From contig DEFJ01000002.1 of assembly GCA_002350725.1 (NCBI GenBank), forward strand, positions 12,124-76,123: a stretch of 64,000 nucleotides of DNA, in the 5' to 3' direction. Of the stretch, positions 16,136-24,883 are shown one piece after another (the first letter of the stretch is position 1; each line of letters starts with the position of its first letter). The notes under the pieces were generated by a model that saw nothing but the letters and a program-made list of their open reading frames with translations, searched no databases and was not told the DNA's origin. The position numbers and the translations under genes are program-made. This stretch comes from Cyanobacteria bacterium UBA2855. Its GTDB lineage: Bacteria; Cyanobacteriota; Vampirovibrionia; Gastranaerophilales; Gastranaerophilaceae.

Positions 16136-18799
16136 ATGGAACTAACGGAACATTTACAGTATATTATTCATTCTGCAAGAACAATTGCATATGCAAGAGA
16201 ATATAAGCACGTTGAACCGGAACATATTATGCTTGCTCTTTTTATGGATGAGAATGATTTACCCAAATTTATACTCGAAAAAATAGGATTGAATAATCCA
16301 CGTTTAATAAGAGATTTTTACGACAGTATTCCTCGCTGCTCGGGGCACTTTGCCAAAACACAAAATGTTCCCTTATCTGCCGCAAGTTTAAAAGTCATAG
16401 AAGATGCTGAAAAAGAAGGGCTTGCGCGACAGGATGACATAATAGGGCTTGAATATGTATTTCTTGCCTTGTTCAAATCCGGTAATAGGGTAATGAAATC
16501 TGTATTCTCTGCATATAGTATTACAATGTCTGATTTATATGCAAGAATGCTCAAGGTTGTAGGTGATATTCAAGTAATCGATGTAGTAGATGGCAAAGCC
16601 GTTAACAGAAAGACCAATCAATCAAGTATTGAAGAAATTCCGGATATAAATAAAACTCAAACAAACGCAAGAGAACAAACTCAAGCAAAGAGTGAAGAAT
16701 CTGCATTATCAAAATATACTACCGATTTAACCAAAATTGCAGCACTAAATAAACTGGATCCGGTTATCGGAAGAGATGATGAAATTCGTAGAGTAATACA
16801 AATTCTGAACAGGCGCTCAAAAAATAATCCTGTCATTGTAGGTGAACCCGGAGTAGGAAAAACTGCCGTTATTGAAGGTCTTGCACAACGTATAATAAGC
16901 GGGGATGTACCTGATAGCTTAAAGAACGATAAAATTTTATCGCTTGATTTAGGTGCATTATTAGCAGGTGCCTCATATCGCGGTGAATTTGAGGACAGAC
17001 TTAAAAAAGTATTAAAAGAAATTGAAGATAAAACTGATGATTTGATGCTATTTATAGATGAGCTTCATACAATTATGGGAATGGGAGCATCCGAAGGCTC
17101 AGTTGATGCAGGAAACATATTAAAACCAATACTTGCCAGAGGGTCAGTTCGTATTATCGGCGCAACTACTTTGGATGAGTACAATAAGTATATCGAAAAA
17201 GATAAAGCTATGGCCAGAAGATTTCAGCCTGTCATCGTTGATGAGCCATCAGTAGATGTTGCAATCAGTATATTGAGAGGTCTAAAAAATAATTATGAAG
17301 TATTTCACGGAATAAAAATTCTTGACGAGGCTATTGTTCAATCCGTAAAGCTTTCTGCAAGATATATTTCCGACAGGTATCTTCCGGATAAAGCTATTGA
17401 TTTGATTGACGAGGCAGCAAGTTCTCTTAGAATTAATATTGACACAATACCTGAAGAAATAGATAATTTTTCAAGAGAAAAGTTGCAGCTTGAAATCGAG
17501 AAAAAATCTCTTGACGAAGAAGGCGCAAACGATTCTAAAATAATTAAAATTGCGAAAAAAATTGATAATCTTGATGCTAAAATCGGTAAGCTAAAATATC
17601 AATGGGAACAGGAAAAGAAGCTGATTGACAACACCACAAAAGTTAAAAAAGCAATGGAATTGATGAATACACAAATTGAACAGGCAAAAAAAGATGGAAA
17701 ATTAACATCAATTTTGGAAGATAAACTAAAAGAAATGAAAGAGCTTGAACTGAAATTAAAAGAGTTGCAAAACGATAAGTCAAAGAAACACATATTAAAA
17801 GAGTATCTTGACGGTGATGACATTTCTCAAATAGTATCAAAACGGACAGGAATCCCGACAACAAGATTGCTTGAAAATGAATCTAATAAACTTATTAGAA
17901 TGGAAGAATTTATGCATAAGCGTCTTATCGGACAAGACGAGGCAGTAAGTAAGATTTCAAACGCAATAAGGCTTTCCCGCTCCGGACTAAGGGATATTAA
18001 ACGCCCTATCGGGTCATTTTTGTTTTTAGGTCCGACAGGAGTAGGTAAAACAGAACTTGGTAAAACTCTTGCGGAATTTTTATTCAATGATGAAGAAGCC
18101 CTTATCAGAATAGACATGAGTGAATTTATGGAAAAACAATCCGTATCAAGATTAACCGGTACAACCGCAGGATACGTAGGATATGAAGAAGGTGGGCAAT
18201 TAACAGAAGCTGTTCGCAGAAAACCATATTCCGTTATTTTGTTTGATGAAGTTGAAAAAGCTCATCCTGATATTTTCAACATAATGCTTCAAATATTTGA
18301 TGACGGCAGATTGACTGACGGACAAGGTCGGCTTGTTGATTTCAAAAACACCGTAATTATTATGACAAGTAATCTTGGCAGTGATATATTACTTGATGAA
18401 AATCTGTCCACAAAAGAGAAATCATCTAAAGTGAATCAGTTATTAAAATCAAAATTTAAGCCTGAATTTATTAACAGAATAGATGAAATAATAACGTTTT
18501 CTCCTTTAACATTAGAAAACCTTTCTCAGATAGTTGAAATACAAATAGCAGCGCTTAAAAGACGTGTAGAAGAGCAGGGAATGACGTTAGAAATTTCGAA
18601 TGCGGCAAAGAAATTTATTGCACAAGAAAGCTATGAGCCGCTATACGGAGCAAGACCTATGCGAAGAGTTATCCGTCAAAAAATAGAAATACCTCTTTCT
18701 ATGAAAATTCTTGAGAAACAATTCAATTTGAATGATGTAATAACCATTGACTATGATGGTAACGAAATTATATTTAATACAAAAATCCATAAAAACTAA
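16136..18799 (+). CDS. clpB: ClpB-type ATP-dependent disaggregase
   Basis: 887 residues. The order is: Clp N-domain (1-150), a linker, AAA1 with Walker A GEPGVGKT (236-243) and LDLGALLAGASYRGEFEDRL, a long middle coiled coil (about 410-530), and AAA2 with Walker A GPTGVGKT (632-639) and DEVEKAHPDIFNIMLQIFDDGRLTDGQGR. ClpB extracts and unfolds aggregated proteins with DnaK. The M-domain of about 120 residues and the WEQEK and IGQDEAV...SGLRD segments fit ClpB. The absence of a VGF/IGF ClpP-binding loop between TSNLG and FKPEFINR argues against ClpC/ClpA. GAGGGG lies upstream of the ATG. The N-domain is rather divergent. Monocistronic. Confidence 0.88.
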   Translation: MELTEHLQYIIHSARTIAYAREYKHVEPEHIMLALFMDENDLPKFILEKIGLNNPRLIRDFYDSIPRCSGHFAKTQNVPLSAASLKVIEDAEKEGLARQDDIIGLEYVFLALFKSGNRVMKSVFSAYSITMSDLYARMLKVVGDIQVIDVVDGKAVNRKTNQSSIEEIPDINKTQTNAREQTQAKSEESALSKYTTDLTKIAALNKLDPVIGRDDEIRRVIQILNRRSKNNPVIVGEPGVGKTAVIEGLAQRIISGDVPDSLKNDKILSLDLGALLAGASYRGEFEDRLKKVLKEIEDKTDDLMLFIDELHTIMGMGASEGSVDAGNILKPILARGSVRIIGATTLDEYNKYIEKDKAMARRFQPVIVDEPSVDVAISILRGLKNNYEVFHGIKILDEAIVQSVKLSARYISDRYLPDKAIDLIDEAASSLRINIDTIPEEIDNFSREKLQLEIEKKSLDEEGANDSKIIKIAKKIDNLDAKIGKLKYQWEQEKKLIDNTTKVKKAMELMNTQIEQAKKDGKLTSILEDKLKEMKELELKLKELQNDKSKKHILKEYLDGDDISQIVSKRTGIPTTRLLENESNKLIRMEEFMHKRLIGQDEAVSKISNAIRLSRSGLRDIKRPIGSFLFLGPTGVGKTELGKTLAEFLFNDEEALIRIDMSEFMEKQSVSRLTGTTAGYVGYEEGGQLTEAVRRKPYSVILFDEVEKAHPDIFNIMLQIFDDGRLTDGQGRLVDFKNTVIIMTSNLGSDILLDENLSTKEKSSKVNQLLKSKFKPEFINRIDEIITFSPLTLENLSQIVEIQIAALKRRVEEQGMTLEISNAAKKFIAQESYEPLYGARPMRRVIRQKIEIPLSMKILEKQFNLNDVITIDYDGNEIIFNTKIHKN

Positions 18800-18802
18800 A
18801 AA

Positions 18803-18817
18803 GTTACAAATCGTAAC
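18803..18817 (+). promoter_or_regulatory. GTTAC-AAATC-GTAAC inverted repeat
   Basis: The most symmetrical of three related sites (see 8917-8931 and 13777-13791), located four bases after the clpB stop and 82 bases upstream of the next gene. Possibly an operator for the gene at 18900. Confidence 0.3.
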
Positions 18818-18899
18818 AATTTATCAAAACATGGCAATTCCTTTGTAAATCATGACTTTATATATATAGGTAGGTAAATTGTAATGGTTAGGTAAAGTT

Positions 18900-19211
18900 A
18901 TGGACGAACTTTTTGCATCATCAATAATGAATCAACCGCTGAACGGTGCATCAACATCACCGATGGGTGTTGCAATGGGATTAGGTATGCCCGGGTTGTA
19001 CAATCCGTACATGAACACAAATTATTTGGGCGGAGTAACAATGGCGCCAGGCTTAGCTTGTGATGTATACGGAAGTGTTGCAAGAGAAAAAGAAAAGAAT
19101 ATGAGTGCATTGAAAAAAACTCTTCTTGGAATTGGTGGTATTCTTTTAACAGCATTTACCTTTGGTAAATTCCGTAAACTCGGAAAGGCTTTACACAAAA
19201 TGTTTAAATAA
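18900..19211 (+). CDS. Hypothetical Gly/Met/Pro-rich small protein
   Basis: 103 residues. The N-terminal 65 are low-complexity, rich in Gly, Met, Pro, Asn and Tyr (MGVAMGLGMPGLYNPYMN). A Lys-rich patch and one hydrophobic helix (TLLGIGGILLTAFTFG) precede a basic end (KFRKLGKALHKMFK). The composition suggests a tail-anchored peptide with a disordered head. GGTAAAG lies just before the ATG. No family recognised. A monocistronic gene between clpB and yajQ. Confidence 0.6.
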   Translation: MDELFASSIMNQPLNGASTSPMGVAMGLGMPGLYNPYMNTNYLGGVTMAPGLACDVYGSVAREKEKNMSALKKTLLGIGGILLTAFTFGKFRKLGKALHKMFK

Positions 19212-19282
19212 TAGTGTTTCAAAAATCTTTAGCTTATGATAAAATATTTGAGAGAGGTTTACTATTATAGGAGAAATTTATA

Positions 19283-19783
19283 ATGGCTAAAGAGTGTAGT
19301 TTTGATGTAGTTTCCGAATTTGATAAGCAGGAATTAGTAAATGCTGTTGATCAAGTTAAAAGAGATGTATCTACAAGATTTGATTTGAAAGATTCAAATT
19401 CAGAAGTAGAATTAGAGGCTGATAAAAGTATAACTATAACAACAAGTGATGAAATGAAATTGCGCAATATATACGATATTTTGCAAAGCAAGCTTGTTAA
19501 AAGGAATTTGAATATCAGAATTTTAGATCCACAACCTATGGAAAATGCTTTAGGTGGCAGAGTAAGACGGGTATATAATCTTAAAAAAGGGCTTTCGCAA
19601 GAATTAGCAAAGAAAATTGTCAGCGATATAAAAGAATCCAAAATTAAAGTGCAAGCATCAATTCAAGGTGACCAAATCAGAGTGTCCGGTAAAGATAAAG
19701 ATAATCTGCAAGAAGTAATAAAAATGCTCAGAGGAAATGAAGAAAAATATGATTACCCACTGCAATTCACAAATTACAGATAA
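19283..19783 (+). CDS. yajQ: YajQ-family nucleotide-binding protein
   Basis: 166 residues, full length for the YajQ/DUF520 family, with the characteristic opening ECSFDVVSEFDKQELVNAVDQVKRDV. The ending LQEVIKMLRGNEEKYDYPLQFTNYR is also typical. The fold is two ferredoxin-like domains. Some members in Proteobacteria bind cyclic di-GMP and act with transcription factors; whether this applies here is unknown. AGGAG lies upstream of the ATG and a terminator follows at 19799. Single-gene unit. Confidence 0.95.
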   Translation: MAKECSFDVVSEFDKQELVNAVDQVKRDVSTRFDLKDSNSEVELEADKSITITTSDEMKLRNIYDILQSKLVKRNLNIRILDPQPMENALGGRVRRVYNLKKGLSQELAKKIVSDIKESKIKVQASIQGDQIRVSGKDKDNLQEVIKMLRGNEEKYDYPLQFTNYR

Positions 19784-19798
19784 TTGAAATTTTACAAA

Positions 19799-19830
19799 AA
19801 ATAACCCGTGGTTTTAATCACGGGTTATTT
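19799..19830. terminator. Bidirectional terminator between yajQ and hppA
   Basis: 12-bp stem AAATAACCCGTG/CACGGGTTATTT with an 8-base loop, lying between convergent genes. A-runs and T-runs flank both sides, so it can serve both. Confidence 0.9.
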
Positions 19831-19848
19831 TATTATGAAGAAATTAAA

Positions 19849-22269
19849 TTATTTCTTTGACGGGATTCTCATTCCGTAGAAAGAACGCCATACAAAGAAT
19901 AATGCAATTACTAAGAATACGACACCCGCAATAGGAGCAACACTTCTAAATGCCTCACTGATTGCAATTTCCATAGCTAACAATCCAAATAAAGTTGTAA
20001 ATTTAATTATCGGATTCATAGCAACTGATGAAGTATCTTTGAACGGGTCACCAACTGTATCTCCAACAACCGTTGCATCATGAAGAGGAGTGCCCTTTTC
20101 TTTCATATCAACTTCAACTATTTTCTTAGCATTATCCCAACAACCGCCGGCATTTGCCATAAACACAGCCTGAAATAAACCAAACACCGCAATTGCAATC
20201 AGGTAACTTACAAAGAATGATACCGGTCTGTTTGCAAACTCAACATTCTCTGAAATTACCGGAGCTGATAAACAAGCAAGTGCTAATGCAAATGCAAATA
20301 ATGAAATAAAGATATTTATCATACCTTTTTGAGCATATTGAGTACAAATCTTTACTACTTCTTTTGAATTAGAAAGATTTGCTGATTTTGAATCTTCGTC
20401 CAATTTAATATTATCTTTAATGTACTCTGTTGCACGATAAGCACCTGTTGTAACAGCCTGCATAGATGCACCTGAAAACCAATATATAACCGCACCGCCT
20501 GTTAACAATCCAAGCAATGTATACGGATTTAATAAATTCAATACAGCTTCAGGTTGAATTCCCAACGTATTTTGGATAACCAAAATAAGTGAGAAAATCA
20601 TCGTCGTAGCACCAACAACAGCTGTACCAATCAGCACAGGTTTTGAAGTTGCTTTAAAGGTATTACCGGCACCGTCGTTTTCTTCCAAATATTGTTTTGC
20701 GTTTTCAAAGTCAGGTTTGAAGCCGTATTCTTTTTCAATTTCTTCACCAACATTTGGAATTTCTTCAATTAATGATAATTCATATACTGATTGAGCATTA
20801 TCAGTAACAGGACCGTACGAGTCAACAGCAATTGTTACAGGTCCCATTCCTAAGAACCCGAACGCCACAAGCCCAAACGCAAATACGGATGAATATATCA
20901 TTATATCGGCAGGAATATGTATACTTGCAAAATATGCCAAAGCCATTAATGCAACAATAACTGCGCCAATCCAAAATCCGGAGAAGTTACCGGCAACAAT
21001 ACCTGATAAAATTGTCAAAGATGCCCCGCCTTCTTTTGAAGCCGTTACAACTTCTTCTGTATGCAATGCTTTTGGAGAAGTGAATATCTTTGTAAATTCA
21101 GGGATTAATGCCGCACCCAAAGTTCCGCAAGAAATAATTGCGGACAATATCAGCCACAAATTACCACCCATTGGTGCTAGCAACCAATGGCTAACCCCAA
21201 AAGTCATACCGATAGATAATATAGATGTTATCCAAACAAGATTTGTTAAAGGTTTTTCAAAATCAAACTTGACTGCTTTAGCAGCATAAACTTTATCTAT
21301 AATATTATTGAACCAGTATGCAACAACTGAAGTAACAATCATTAAATATCTCATTACAAAAATCCAAGTAAGTAATTGTACTTGGTATTCAGGTTTTACG
21401 CCCAACAATATAAATGAAACAAGAGCAACACCTGTTACACCATATGTTTCAAAGCCATCTGCCGTTGGTCCGATAGAATCTCCTGCGTTATCACCTGTAC
21501 AATCGGCAATAACACCCGGATTTCTAGGGTCATCTTCTTTGATACCGAATTGAATTTTCATTAAATCAGACCCGATATCTGCAATTTTTGTAAAAATACC
21601 ACCTGCAACACGAAGAGCTGATGCGCCAAGAGATTCACCAATAGCAAAACCGATAAAACAAGCGCCCGCAATATGTCCCGGCACAAATAACAAAATAGTA
21701 AGCATCAATATCAATTCAACTGATACTAAGCATACCCCAATTGACATTCCTGCTTTCAAAGGAATATTTAAAATATTTAAAGGATTACCTTTAAGGGAAG
21801 CAAATGCAGTTCTGGCATTTGCTAAAGTATTCATTCTAATTCCAAACCAAGCAACTGCGTATGAACCTAAAATACCTATTACAGACCAACCCAAAATTAT
21901 AAGGACTTCTTTTAAAGGCATTCCCTGTAAATATCCAAAATAAAAAGCAATACAAAGCCCGATTAAAACTTCAAGCATAAATAAGAACTTACCTTGTTGA
22001 ACAAGATATGTCTTACATGTTTCAAATATTGTATTACCAACTTCTGCCATCGCACTATGTACTTCTAATTTTTTAATGCGAGCAAATTCTATAAACCCGA
22101 AAATTAAGCCGGCTACCGAAATCGCAATACCCCATAGGAGTAATTTGAAATTACCACCGGTAATATCGGGAACAACCAAATCCGCTTCACTTGCCATAGC
22201 AGGTGAAATCCCCATAAGAATAACAGCAAGTATCGCCATTATTGCTTTGGGTGCAGTAAACTTTTTCAT
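19849..22269 (-). CDS. hppA: Membrane-bound proton-pumping pyrophosphatase (K+-independent type)
   Basis: 806 residues with about 16 membrane segments. It hydrolyses cytosolic pyrophosphate and pumps H+ across the membrane. Active-site motifs are present: DDPRNPGVIADCTGDNAGD...DGFETYGVTG and GGCWDNAKKIVE...HDATVVGDTVGDPFKDTS. The segment GNTFKAT places Lys539 where K+-independent enzymes have Lys instead of Ala, with Thr three residues on. This predicts a K+-insensitive H+ pump rather than a Na+ pump. The ATG at 22267-22269 has GGAGGGAG eight bases upstream. The N-terminus (MKKFTAPKAIMAILAVILMGISPAMASEA) looks like a cleavable signal peptide, known for some members. Confidence 0.95.
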   Translation of the reverse strand: MKKFTAPKAIMAILAVILMGISPAMASEADLVVPDITGGNFKLLLWGIAISVAGLIFGFIEFARIKKLEVHSAMAEVGNTIFETCKTYLVQQGKFLFMLEVLIGLCIAFYFGYLQGMPLKEVLIILGWSVIGILGSYAVAWFGIRMNTLANARTAFASLKGNPLNILNIPLKAGMSIGVCLVSVELILMLTILLFVPGHIAGACFIGFAIGESLGASALRVAGGIFTKIADIGSDLMKIQFGIKEDDPRNPGVIADCTGDNAGDSIGPTADGFETYGVTGVALVSFILLGVKPEYQVQLLTWIFVMRYLMIVTSVVAYWFNNIIDKVYAAKAVKFDFEKPLTNLVWITSILSIGMTFGVSHWLLAPMGGNLWLILSAIISCGTLGAALIPEFTKIFTSPKALHTEEVVTASKEGGASLTILSGIVAGNFSGFWIGAVIVALMALAYFASIHIPADIMIYSSVFAFGLVAFGFLGMGPVTIAVDSYGPVTDNAQSVYELSLIEEIPNVGEEIEKEYGFKPDFENAKQYLEENDGAGNTFKATSKPVLIGTAVVGATTMIFSLILVIQNTLGIQPEAVLNLLNPYTLLGLLTGGAVIYWFSGASMQAVTTGAYRATEYIKDNIKLDEDSKSANLSNSKEVVKICTQYAQKGMINIFISLFAFALALACLSAPVISENVEFANRPVSFFVSYLIAIAVFGLFQAVFMANAGGCWDNAKKIVEVDMKEKGTPLHDATVVGDTVGDPFKDTSSVAMNPIIKFTTLFGLLAMEIAISEAFRSVAPIAGVVFLVIALFFVWRSFYGMRIPSKK

Positions 22270-22429
22270 AAATGTTTCTCCCTCCATTGTATACATTTTT
22301 ACGGTGTTATTATATTATATTTTGCCGACATATTCAAATTATTAAGCATTGTATAGAGAGATATCATAGTTTGCAAAAGCAAAAAAAAATGTTATAATAA
22401 AATCATTCAACATTAGATAGGAGAGATTT

Positions 22430-22618
22430 ATGGTAAGATTAGCTTGTTTGTTTTTGATAATACTTATTGGAACAGGTCTTTGGCATTGGATTGACCCTGC
22501 TCAATTCACTAAAGAAAATATGGAAGAAGCTATTAAAAAAGAAAAAACTATCAATACTGTCCAAAGAGAAAGAGAAAAACGCAGACTGGAAGCTGATAAG
22601 ATTATGGATCAGTTTTAA
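22430..22618 (+). CDS. Small single-pass membrane protein
   Basis: 62 residues. An N-terminal hydrophobic helix (LACLFLIILIGTGLWHWI) is followed by a charged helical tail (ENMEEAIKKEKTINTVQREREKRRLEADKIM). AGGAGAG lies seven bases before the ATG, and a strong terminator comes directly after the stop, so it is a real transcription unit despite its size. No cysteine sits in a lipobox context. Divergent from hppA. Function unknown. Confidence 0.7.
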   Translation: MVRLACLFLIILIGTGLWHWIDPAQFTKENMEEAIKKEKTINTVQREREKRRLEADKIMDQF

Positions 22619-22620
22619 TA

Positions 22621-22652
22621 AAAAAACCTCGGTAAACAAACCGAGGTTTTTT
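22621..22652. terminator. Bidirectional terminator
   Basis: 13-bp stem AAAAAACCTCGGT/ACCGAGGTTTTTT with a 6-base loop, between the small membrane protein and the convergent gene ending at 22658. Confidence 0.9.
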
Positions 22653-22657
22653 AATTT

Positions 22658-23377
22658 CTAAAATCTTCGCACATAATAATTTTTGTCATTTTTGAGTTCT
22701 TCTCGCGCAGCCATAAGGGTTTCATCACTTATTTTGTTTGATAAAATTTTAGCAGTTTTTTCGCGAATAGTATATTCTTCGATATTTTTCGTTTGTAAAA
22801 GGATTTTTTTCAAAGTCAATACAGGTATTTTATTATAATAAACATTTAAAGCTTCCAGACACCAATACAATTTGAAAACTTCTTTATTAACCTTGTATTT
22901 TCCATCTTGAAAATCAAAGTCTTTTATTATGTCTATCAGTTCAAATATTAGATTTGTCAATTTGTCTGTAAAACATTCAACAAAAATATCCCAATTTTTG
23001 AATATACCTAAAACTTCGATAATATTCCTGCAAATATTTCCGTTGATATCCGTAATTGCCAGAAGAAATATTTGAGCGATATTATTTGCATTCAGAGCTT
23101 GGAAATAACTGATACAATCTGCATTATACGATAATTCTTTTATCTTTAGAGAAACAGCTTCTCTGATTTTTCCATCCTGTCCAACAAGGTTACCTATAAG
23201 AACCTCTGCATCATATTTAGAAGCAAGAGTTTCAAGTCGCAAAGCTGCCAGCTGTTTTTGCGGAATATTTCCATCTCTGAGCAACTCTATTAGCTCATTA
23301 TGTGACAGAGGTTTTTCTATCAAACTCAAAGCCTCGTTAAAATTTTCATCTAAGGTTTCATAATAACTGTTATTCAA
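22658..23377 (-). CDS. HEAT-like repeat hypothetical protein
   Basis: 239 residues, all helical, with HEAT-type unit spacing (LIELLRDGNIPQKQLAALRLETLA, LVGQDGKIREAVSLKIKELS, GNICRNIIEVLGIFKNWD). The end, AREELKNDKNYYVRRF, is also typical of such repeats. The start is TTG at 23375-23377, with AGGA eight bases before it and no nearer ATG. Likely a cytoplasmic protein-protein interaction module. No enzymatic motif and no named family recognised. Confidence 0.7.
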   Translation of the reverse strand: MNNSYYETLDENFNEALSLIEKPLSHNELIELLRDGNIPQKQLAALRLETLASKYDAEVLIGNLVGQDGKIREAVSLKIKELSYNADCISYFQALNANNIAQIFLLAITDINGNICRNIIEVLGIFKNWDIFVECFTDKLTNLIFELIDIIKDFDFQDGKYKVNKEVFKLYWCLEALNVYYNKIPVLTLKKILLQTKNIEEYTIREKTAKILSNKISDETLMAAREELKNDKNYYVRRF

Positions 23378-23488
23378 GTTTAAATTCCTTTTAAAATCTA
23401 ATACAAATATACCATAAAGTTCAATGAAATTTGCAATTGTCAGAGATTTAATGTATTATGTATGTAAACAAAATTTGAGGAGATACAA

Positions 23489-23662
23489 ATGAACACAATT
23501 GTAGCATTTATAAAAGACATATTCACTTTTTCCGATAACGGTAATGAAAAAGTAGGTTTATCCCAATTTAAGAACAGAGAACCTCAATCCGTAAGAGAAC
23601 AAAATGTAGTCAGCCGTCCCGGAGAAATAAAATTATCTGAATTGATGAGAAAAAGTTATTAA
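23489..23662 (+). CDS. Small soluble 57-aa hypothetical protein
   Basis: An overlooked short gene. ATG at 23489 is preceded by GAGGAG seven bases upstream, and the frame stays open for 57 codons to TAA at 23660-23662. The peptide starts MNTIVAFIKDIFTFSDNGNE and ends IKLSELMRKSY: an amphipathic N-terminal helix, then a polar Arg/Gln-rich middle and a helical end. It sits in an otherwise empty gap between two minus-strand genes. The strong ribosome-binding site and protein-like composition support it. No family recognised. Confidence 0.6.
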   Translation: MNTIVAFIKDIFTFSDNGNEKVGLSQFKNREPQSVREQNVVSRPGEIKLSELMRKSY

Positions 23663-23669
23663 AAAAGTT

Positions 23670-24257
23670 TTATCTTTTATAGATTACTTCTTTATTAAAA
23701 GTTCTTTCCTCAGGCTGATATTTTTTTAGATATTCAATCGCATCTTGAGGTGTTTGAGCCACGTAATATAAATTTCTTGATGCTTTATTCGCAAAATTCT
23801 TATCAATAATTTCATCCATAAATTTTATCAAGTTATCATAAAAGCCGTTTGTATTTAAAAATACAATTGCTTTGTTATTGTAACAGAGTTGTTTTTGTAC
23901 AATAATTTCAGATACCTCTTCCAAAGTTCCAAATCCCCCCGGCAAAGCTATAACCGCATCTGATAACTCGTCCATTTTAGCTTTTCTTTCACGCATACCC
24001 GAGGTTAAATAAAACTCATCACAAATTTTTGCTGACACTCCGCAATCATTTAATTTTTCAGGCATTACTCCGGTTAAATATCCGCTGTTCTCTTTAAATA
24101 TTCCGGCGCAAGCCCACATTATTCCTAAACGGCTGCCGCCGTATACTAAGCCAAATCCGTTTTGTGCAAGAATTTTTCCAAGAACAGAAGCTTCCTTATA
24201 AAATTCTTCATCCAAATAATTACTTGATGATGCAAATATACAAATATTTTTAATCAT
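23670..24257 (-). CDS. LOG-family (YvdD-like) phosphoribohydrolase
   Basis: 195 residues of the LOG/lysine-decarboxylase-like fold. It carries the motif PGGFGTLEEVSEI (consensus PGGxGTxxE), and its N-terminal FASSS and GGSRLGIMW segments bind nucleotide. Family members hydrolyse cytokinin-type or other purine nucleoside 5'-monophosphates to base plus ribose 5-phosphate. The MRERKAKMDELSDAVIALPGG segment is typical. I chose ATG at 24255-24257 (GGGGG upstream) over TTG one codon before it. It overlaps the upstream gene by 8 bases and so belongs to the minus-strand operon running from rny. Confidence 0.88.
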   Translation of the reverse strand: MIKNICIFASSSNYLDEEFYKEASVLGKILAQNGFGLVYGGSRLGIMWACAGIFKENSGYLTGVMPEKLNDCGVSAKICDEFYLTSGMRERKAKMDELSDAVIALPGGFGTLEEVSEIIVQKQLCYNNKAIVFLNTNGFYDNLIKFMDEIIDKNFANKASRNLYYVAQTPQDAIEYLKKYQPEERTFNKEVIYKR

Positions 24258-24882
24258 CAAAATTTCCCCCGATTAAATAATAATTTGAACAACTTGTACC
24301 GGTTCCAGCCTTTGAACAGTCTTCGTACTGTTTTTCTACAGTATCGTTTTTACCGATAGCTTCAACCTTATCTCCATATACATTTACGCCATAAATATCT
24401 ATGCCCCATCTGTTCGGACGTTTCCTGCCATTTATGTCAAATGTCATAAGGAATGAATCTTCTCCTTTTGCATCAGCAGGAATATTTTTAATCCCTACAA
24501 TCAGGCTTTTACCTGCATAATAGTAATCATCTATGTAATAAAAATCCCCGCTGTTCACCGGTTTTTTATTCATATAGCGAACCTTATATTTTTTATAAAC
24601 CTTTTTGTCGCTTACACGAAAATACGGTTTTATAATTTTTATTACAATATCTTCTCTTTCTTCAGGAGTTTTTGCTCTGTTAAAACTGGTTAAAATTTGG
24701 GACTGTTCCTGTTTTAAAATAACATCTTGCGCATACGTAAGACGTTTAAAAACATCCTTCCATTTTGTGATATTGCTTGCCATAACCGTTGACTCAAACG
24801 AAGTCGGTATCATGAACAACCCTATCATAAAAAGTACCAGTAAAGTACCCGTATATTCGACATGCCACATTGGAACCTTCAT
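24250..24882 (-). CDS. Pilin-like protein with degenerate N-terminus
   Basis: 210 residues. An N-terminal hydrophobic helix (EYTGTLLVLFMIGLFMIPTSFE) is followed by a helical region (SNITKWKDVFKRLTYAQDVI) and a C-terminal domain. That domain contains MTFDINGRKRPNRWGIDIYGVNVY and two cysteines (DCSKAGTGTSC). The D(I/V)NG-x-PN-x-G-x-D segment is typical of type IV pilin-like/pseudopilin proteins of this bacterial group. The usual GFTLxE prepilin peptidase site is not recognisable (at best EYTGTLL). It may be an anchored, unprocessed pseudopilin relative. It sits in the operon between the PHP and LOG genes. Family call by pattern only. Confidence 0.5.
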   Translation of the reverse strand: MKVPMWHVEYTGTLLVLFMIGLFMIPTSFESTVMASNITKWKDVFKRLTYAQDVILKQEQSQILTSFNRAKTPEEREDIVIKIIKPYFRVSDKKVYKKYKVRYMNKKPVNSGDFYYIDDYYYAGKSLIVGIKNIPADAKGEDSFLMTFDINGRKRPNRWGIDIYGVNVYGDKVEAIGKNDTVEKQYEDCSKAGTGTSCSNYYLIGGNFDD

Positions 24883-24883
24883 A

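Noticed and set aside
16136..18799. Assignment as ClpC (ClpP-associated unfoldase)
   Set aside because: The long middle coiled coil and the missing ClpP-binding loop in AAA2 fit ClpB instead.
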